This document shows, piece after piece, positions 59,439 through 64,000 of a stretch of DNA of 64,000 nt. The stretch covers positions 992,001-1,056,000 of the forward strand of contig JAACJM010000001.1 of NCBI GenBank assembly GCA_013368315.1. The letters are read 5' to 3'. Origin of the DNA: Tetrapyrgos nigripes (taxonomy: Eukaryota > Basidiomycota > Agaricomycetes > Agaricales > Campanellaceae). The position numbers were made by a program, and so were the translations under genes. Numbering within the stretch: position 1 is the first letter of the stretch; each line of letters opens with the position of its first letter. Below the pieces are notes generated by a model. It was not told the origin of the DNA. It ran no database searches and saw only the letters and a list, made by a program, of their open reading frames with translations.

Positions 59439-59637
59439 GCGGGTACTCAGAGTAATGCATACGAGCGCTGGCTGGACACAGGTAACGACTACACGCATGT
59501 CTGGTAATTCTGGTCGATTTCCAGTACATCATCGTCAGAAAGAGCATATAGAAGAACAGATCTGTCAAGAAAAATCTGCCTATACGAACAAGTAAAGCCA
59601 AAGGGCCCCAACAATTACGGGAAGTGCGCCCTGGCCC

Positions 59638-59648
59638 ATATATATAAT
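59638..59648 (+). promoter_or_regulatory. TATA-like run upstream of YHM2
   Basis: ATATATATAAT about 140-150 bp before the ATG at 59787. It may set the transcription start of the carrier gene. Confidence 0.4.
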
Positions 59649-59664
59649 AGCATGTAATGCGTGG

Positions 59665-59686
59665 GAGCTCCGATTGAGCTCCGATC
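59665..59686 (+). repeat. 11-bp tandem repeat in the YHM2 promoter
   Basis: GAGCTCCGATT followed directly by GAGCTCCGATC. It lies about 100 bp before the ATG and is a candidate duplicated regulator site. Confidence 0.45.
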
Positions 59687-59786
59687 AACCAGGGTAGACT
59701 CAATAAATAAGTGGCCAGTTTCGAAAATTTCTTCTCTATCCCTCCTTTCATTTCTTCCCCTTAGTCTCCTCTCAGTCCTCACCACC

Positions 59787-61274
59787 ATGGCTATCCAGAA
59801 AGAGCCCGGACAGAAAGGCGTTAGCTGGTCAAACATCGCTGTCGGTAAGCGTGTTTCTCGATTGGTGCGTTCGTGGAGAAGCTGATTCCCTCCCCAATAG
59901 GTGCTATCATGAACATGGTGGGTTATGGATGAATTTACACGTCCCGTGAAGCTTAGCAAACTAACACGAATGCATGTTTCTCGGTCCTTTCTACGTTCAA
60001 ATAGTTCGTGAGTGACACGTCGTTTGTCCTTTCGTGTGCGGCACTAACGCAAATTCCAGGAGGCATGTCTACTTCTCATCTTCCTATGAGTGTCTTGGTC
60101 AACCATCTTGACAGGTCACAACTCTCGGTCAACCTTTAGAGGTTTTGAAAACCCAAATGGCTGCTAACCGGTCGCAGACTATGTGGCAAGCATGTAGAAC
60201 TGTCTGGTCTCGAGGAGGTTTCGTCGGTTTTTACCAGGGTTTGATCCCTTGGGTGTGTTTTCCTACATCCCCCGAGTTCTACTTCCATCTATCTAACTTT
60301 GTAATCTACCTAGGCATGGATTGAAGCATCGACTAAAGGCGGTGTTCTCATGTTCGCTGCTACTGAGGTTGAAAACGGTACCCTCGCTATGGGCCTCAAC
60401 CCGGCCTTCGCTGGATTGCTTGGTGGAATGACTGGAGGCGTTGCACAGGCTTACGCGACAATGGGCAAGTTTTCATCCCCTGCCATCATCTCCTTTACAC
60501 CCCTTCGTTCTTATCATTTTTTTGGATTGTGACATTCTTATACCTTTAAACTTTTAGAGCTTACTTGGGTTTACAGGATTCACGACATGTATGAAGACTG
60601 CTGAGATCACCCGTCAAAAGACCGCCGCTACTGGAGTCAAGCCACCGTCTACATGGGCACTTTTTGCTGAGATTTACAGGAAAGAGGGTCTTGCTGGTGT
60701 CAACAAAGGTGTCAATGCTGTAGCAGTTCGTCAGTGCACGAACTGGGGTTCCCGGTACGTGCTTGATTGTCATTGACCCTGTGTAATCTTGCACTGAGCT
60801 TGTTCTTTAGAATTGGTCTTGCCCGTCTAGCTGAGAGTTCGATTAGGAAAATTCGTGGAAAATCTGAGAATGAATCTCTTGGAGCTATGGACAAGATTCT
60901 GGCCTCGTCCGTCGGTGGTGCACTAGCCACATGGAATCAGCCTATCGAGGTTATTCGCGTTGAAGTATGTGTACACCTTTGATACTCGCTCAGCGCTGAC
61001 CTTTTTTTTCATCCAGATGCAATCCATGTCCAAAAATGCCGCAGCCAATGTGAACAGGCCTGCCAAGCTCACTATCATGAACACCCTTGCTTTCATCTAC
61101 AAGGAGAACGGTATCAAAGGTCTCTACCGTGGTGTGACTCCTCGTATTGGTTTGGGAATATGGCAAACTGTTTGCATGGTTTCATTCGCGGATTATGTCA
61201 AAGAATGGTATGTTCTATTCCCTATTCTCTGTTCTCTTTTATTTATGCGTCATTGCAGGGTCAAGGGCAAATAG
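59787..61274 (+). CDS. YHM2: Mitochondrial carrier Yhm2 (citrate/2-oxoglutarate type)
   Basis: Gene with about eleven exons, start [20 protein letters not shown] at 59787 and stop 61272-61274. Spliced blocks match Yhm2: [122 protein letters not shown] and [20 protein letters not shown]. Yhm2 exchanges citrate and oxoglutarate across the inner membrane and was also found with mitochondrial DNA. Between NM and VTTLGQ the family has Phe/Ser-Glu; this can be recovered only from two separate 3-nt exons (60005-60007 and 60060-60062). Two introns use GC donors (60063-60114 and 60465-60576). The end is short (VKEWVKGK). Confidence 0.88.
60005..60007 (+). other. 3-nt micro-exon TTC (Phe) in YHM2
   Basis: Preceded by acceptor AAATAG (intron 59918-60004) and followed at once by the strong donor GTGAGT (intron 60008-60059). 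The upstream intron carries ACTAAC and the downstream one CACTAAC 15 nt before its AG. Confidence 0.6.
60060..60062 (+). other. 3-nt micro-exon GAG (Glu) in YHM2
   Basis: Preceded by acceptor TTCCAG and followed by a GC donor (GCATGT) of the 52-bp intron 60063-60114. The exon codes the Glu conserved before VTTLGQ. Confidence 0.55.
60465..60576 (+). other. GC-AG intron in YHM2
   Basis: Donor GCAAGT, acceptor TTACAG, 112 bp, longer than most here. It joins ATMG to FTTCMK; no GT donor gives that frame. Confidence 0.75.
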
Positions 61275-61578
61275 ATGATAGACTACTTTGAGACCTCGGA
61301 ATTTTGGGACTTGCTTTCCGTGGTCGATTACTTGTCGCTTTTAGTTAGAGTTATATCTTATCTTATGTCACGCCCATAATAATAACTGCCACTATTATTT
61401 CTGTTACACTGGAGGGAAGTAAGTTTGCAAGCAGCGCTTGCCTGAGGTTGACCGTTACCCGGATGTGCCTGCGGCGGCGTGCGGGCACGGGAGTTGAACG
61501 TTGAAAGGGAATTAGAATGGCCGACTTCCGGCTTACCTACATATTCTCACTAGTCACTAGTCACTACCGACCTTCTCA
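61275..61578. other. Intergenic region YHM2 / Mpv17-family gene
   Basis: 304 bp. It has two GC-rich inverted repeats (GCAAGC/GCTTGC at 61426-61440 and GTGCC/GGCAC near 61464-61487) and a TCACTAG repeat (61547-61564) just before the next ATG. No gene seen. Confidence 0.4.
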
Positions 61579-62521
61579 ATGGCTAAAGTATCCAGCGGAC
61601 CCCATCCTTTGCTAGCCAGATACTTGGCCGAGCTCGCAGCCAATCCCTTGAGAACCAAGGCAATTACAACTGGTAAACGCCGATCACTGATCGTAATTTT
61701 GCGGGGCTAGCACTTATTTCCTCATGTCGGTCTTGCAGGCACTCTCTGTTTCCTCAGGAAGTCTTAGGAAGCAATCTTGCTGGCCTCCCTCCCAAGAGAC
61801 CTTCCAAGGACGCCCCGTTTTTCTACCATGCGTTGGCTCAAACTCATATCGACCAGAAAGCCGTGAAGATGGGGTTGTACGGCTTCCTAGTTTCAGCACC
61901 CTTGGGCCACGTCCTCATTGGAGCACTTCAAAAACTTTTTGAGGGGAGAAGTGGATTAGGTGCCAGGATTTCTCAGATTTTGGCTAGCAATCTCTTCATT
62001 GCACCGATTCAGACTGTGGGTGAGTATCCATCCAACGATGCACGCTGAAAGTAAGACTCAATGTCTCATAGCGTTCCTCGTCTCCATGGCTGTAATCAAC
62101 GGTGCTCAGTCGGTCGATGAAATCATCAAGACGGTCAAGTCTGGTTTCTTCTCAGTCATCCGAGTACGCCCGCAATGACTTGTCTCGTTCGTTTCGTGTC
62201 CATGACCTTCTGATCTTCATGCCCGTAGATTACTTGGGTGGTCTCTCCGCTTTCCATGGCCATTGCACAGAGGTTCATCCCTCCCCACGTACGTTATCTT
62301 TCCATGAGTCCAAGTGTGGAAAGGCTCATACAATATGCTTTCAGCTCTGGATACCATTCTTCAATGCTATCCAGTTCATATTGGGCGTAAGTCGTAACGT
62401 CATTACTTGCCAGTTTCGCAAGCTAATTGCATCCCTCCAGACTACGTTCAACACAAGAATGAAGCTGCTTCGGACGGCTCAGCTCAAGGAGGAGGAGGAC
62501 AAGAAAAAGAATCAACACTGA
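61579..62521 (+). CDS. Mpv17/PMP22-family membrane protein (Sym1-like), one frame break
   Basis: Multi-exon gene, start MAKVSSGPHPLLARYLAELA at 61579, end KLLRTAQLKEEEDKKKNQH. Family blocks: NPLRTKAITTGTLCFL, QEVLGSNLAGLPPKRP, YGFLVSAPLGHVLIGALQKL, ASNLFIAPIQTVAFLVSMAV, INGAQSVDEIIKTVKSGFFS, ITWVVSPLSMAIAQRFIPPH and LWIPFFNAIQFILGTTFNTR, with about four helices. Mpv17 relatives sit in the mitochondrial inner membrane or peroxisome; Sym1 helps yeast under heat and ethanol stress. Between GTLCFL and QEVLGSN one base is missing (about 61749-61758, sequence TTTCCTCAGGAAG). TTTCCTCAG could act as an alternative acceptor, but using it puts the rest out of frame with exon 1. So this is a real lesion or an assembly indel. 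Confidence 0.78.
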
Positions 62522-62665
62522 GCGTTGTAGAACTCCTTATCCGTTCCTTAAATTATTCTTTCGTCCAAGTATCTCTGTATTATTCTCTCATTCCAATAGG
62601 CTACGACAACTACAACAACACATATATAAATCATAATTTTGCTAATCTATATATATGCAAGCAAG

Positions 62666-64000
62666 TTATAAGATCTGAACGTCACATACGCTCAGACGAG
62701 GTCTCTGCTCCGGCAGATGCTCCTGTAGATAACGATGACGTACGCGGCCGTCCTCTTCCAATACCTCTGTCTCGAGGACCCAGCCACAGATTATGTATGT
62801 TCCTGGCCTATTTACCCATAGCTTGGTCTGTAATGAAATCCGTTCTGATGGTTGCAGAGTTCCACGGAAGGTAGTTCGACCTATATAAGGTGCTGGCAGA
62901 CAATCTCTGCAAATGGTGTGAGCACAACAGGATAAATGAATAAGTCGGTGAACATACGCACGGTTCAGCTGGAGAAACTGACTGATCATTGACCAATCTG
63001 AGATTGAAACGACTACACAGAAGAAATGAATAGTTTTGGATGGTGAACTGTACGCGTATTTGACAAGACCTATTGGGAAAGAATGAAGCTCAAGTGTGGA
63101 GAAACACAAAGACTGCCTTACCCTTGATCGAAGTTATGCACTAAATTTCGCTCAACATGAGCAGACAGCACCAAGGGATCCATTTCTACGTTCCATTCAC
63201 TGCTCTTGATCGCTGCAATGACTTCACTCTTCTCTCTCTGCGTTTCCGCATACATGCTACGCTTGATCTTGCCTGTTTCTGCTTCCTCGATGACATCACG
63301 AAGGCAAGCATGCCCAGCTCCCAGATTTAGACTGGTAACAAGCATACTGCAGGTGCGCTGCGGCTGCGAGGAGACCCTCCAAGATACTAAGATGTCCAAA
63401 GAGCGTGGGTTGTATAAGGGAAAGATATGCTGATATGACCGAGAAGGAATGTGAGGATGCTTGCTGATTACAGCCTGGGTGGTACTATGACACCTCTGAC
63501 GGTAGACAAAAGTTCGCAATGAAGGCGATTTTAAAAGTTTACTCGCAGGCGTCTATAGAAAGGGAGGGTCAACAGGCGTTGGAGTTATTATGAATGCATG
63601 TACCTTGACTACGTGTTTGCAGCACAATTTAGACGGAGGTGGTGCTGATGACTCAACTTCTGTATCCTGTAAAACACTTCTGAACTTCCGTGTCACAAAT
63701 TCGAGTACTCCAGCAGAACTTTCAGCATTCTGCCAATTTGAGACACTGAAGGTATAGTGAGCAGTCTGTAACGGATGTAACAAGAGGTCACTTTGGCTTT
63801 TGTTAGTTCGTGAAAGCTGTGCGATGAGGAAAGCAAATTACGGATTCAAGTCCGAGGGCTGCGCGCAATCCCAGCTTGGACTGATAGTGGTTAATTGAGT
63901 CAACTCAAATGTCGTTATTGGTGAAAGATTTTCAAGTTCAAGGTCCAATAAAAACATTCCCTGGCTATCGAGCGAAGGTACAGCACTGGCAGTGATCTTG
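62666..64000 (-). CDS. TRAPP III subunit Trs85 (TRAPPC8), C-terminal part; 5' end beyond window
   Basis: Multi-exon minus-strand gene running off the right edge; the stop is at 62666. Readable blocks in order: GMFLLDLELENLSPITTFEL (at the window edge), HYTFSVSNWQNAESSAGVLE, KLLKSPSLRTFVYRQ across a splice, IFPLYNPRSLDILVSWRVS, RSMYAETQREKSEVIAAIKS, SEWNVEMDPLVLSAHVERNL, QIRVQFTIQNYSFL, YIGRTTFRGTLQPSERISLQ and LWVNRPGTYIICGWVLETEV. These match the beta-sandwich C-terminus of fungal Trs85. Trs85 defines TRAPP III, the exchange factor complex for Ypt1 in autophagy and Golgi traffic. All exons visible here join in phase. Confidence 0.8.

Larger units (their letters stand above)
59162..59786. other. 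Intergenic region upstream of YHM2
   Basis: 625 bp, the longest gene-free stretch in the window. Minus-strand frames here lack family features. It holds a GC-rich nested inverted repeat (59395-59438), a TATA-like run (59638-59648) and an 11-bp tandem repeat (59665-59686). Confidence 0.5.

Noticed and set aside
59292..59959. Minus-strand frames of 68, 130 and 114 codons upstream of YHM2
   Set aside because: Composition irregular, no domain, and one overlaps the YHM2 start.
1..64000. Transfer RNA, 5S rRNA, CRISPR, insertion sequence or retrotransposon
   Set aside because: No B-box-like GGTTCGANNCC in a cloverleaf context, no regular repeat-spacer array, no reverse transcriptase or transposase motifs found by reading both strands.

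Overview
The window is nuclear DNA of a filamentous basidiomycete, most likely an Agaricomycete. Supporting signs are dense genes on both strands, almost every gene cut by many 45-65 bp GT-AG introns with CTAAC-like branch points, very short intergenic gaps, and family variants that look basidiomycete-like (rhodopsin-like receptor, tandem phytases, Byr4, NRDE2, DUF4203 protein). I see no rRNA, tRNA, CRISPR array or recognisable transposon. Species cannot be told from sequence alone. About 31 protein-coding loci are supported; two run off the window edges.

Layout. 1-7041: a DUF4203 membrane protein (cut by the left edge), a mitochondrial DEAD-box-like helicase and an SP-family sugar transporter, all minus. 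7161-12599: MIM2, an intronless PPR protein, a U-box cyclophilin and Vps20. 12799-18352: a seven-helix receptor, a decayed phytase copy and a nearly complete phytase with two frame breaks. 18504-25185: a mitochondrial PP2C, gamma-glutamyltransferase, prefoldin 6, mitoribosomal uS17m and a Mis14/Nsl1 kinetochore protein. 25357-30487: a DHA1 drug/polyamine exporter and the m-AAA protease. 30642-34365: an ACS-family (Dal5-like) permease beside the urease accessory protein UreD. 34618-43703: Byr4, NRDE2, NIP7 and a nitrilase. 44138-55620: Sec39, an unrecognised serine-rich protein, CGR1, Vps18 and an Shb17-like sugar phosphatase. 55779-64000: a long coiled-coil protein, the Yhm2 carrier, an Mpv17/Sym1 family protein and the C-terminal part of Trs85 (cut by the right edge).

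The genes do not form one pathway. Three loose themes stand out. Eight genes encode mitochondrial proteins. Four serve membrane traffic (Vps20, Vps18, Sec39, Trs85). UreD next to a Dal5-like permease, with two overlapping GATA-factor sites between them, looks like a small nitrogen-use unit.

The most unusual content is in gene structure. The Yhm2 gene appears to contain two consecutive 3-nt exons (TTC, then GAG) that restore a conserved Phe-Glu pair. Two other genes have 7-nt exons and gamma-glutamyltransferase has an 11-nt exon. At least four introns use GC donors. Several otherwise well conserved genes (phytase, PP2C, Mpv17 family) carry single-base frame breaks, which are either real lesions or assembly errors. 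All splice models were read by eye from splice signals and family conservation and have not been tested with RNA.
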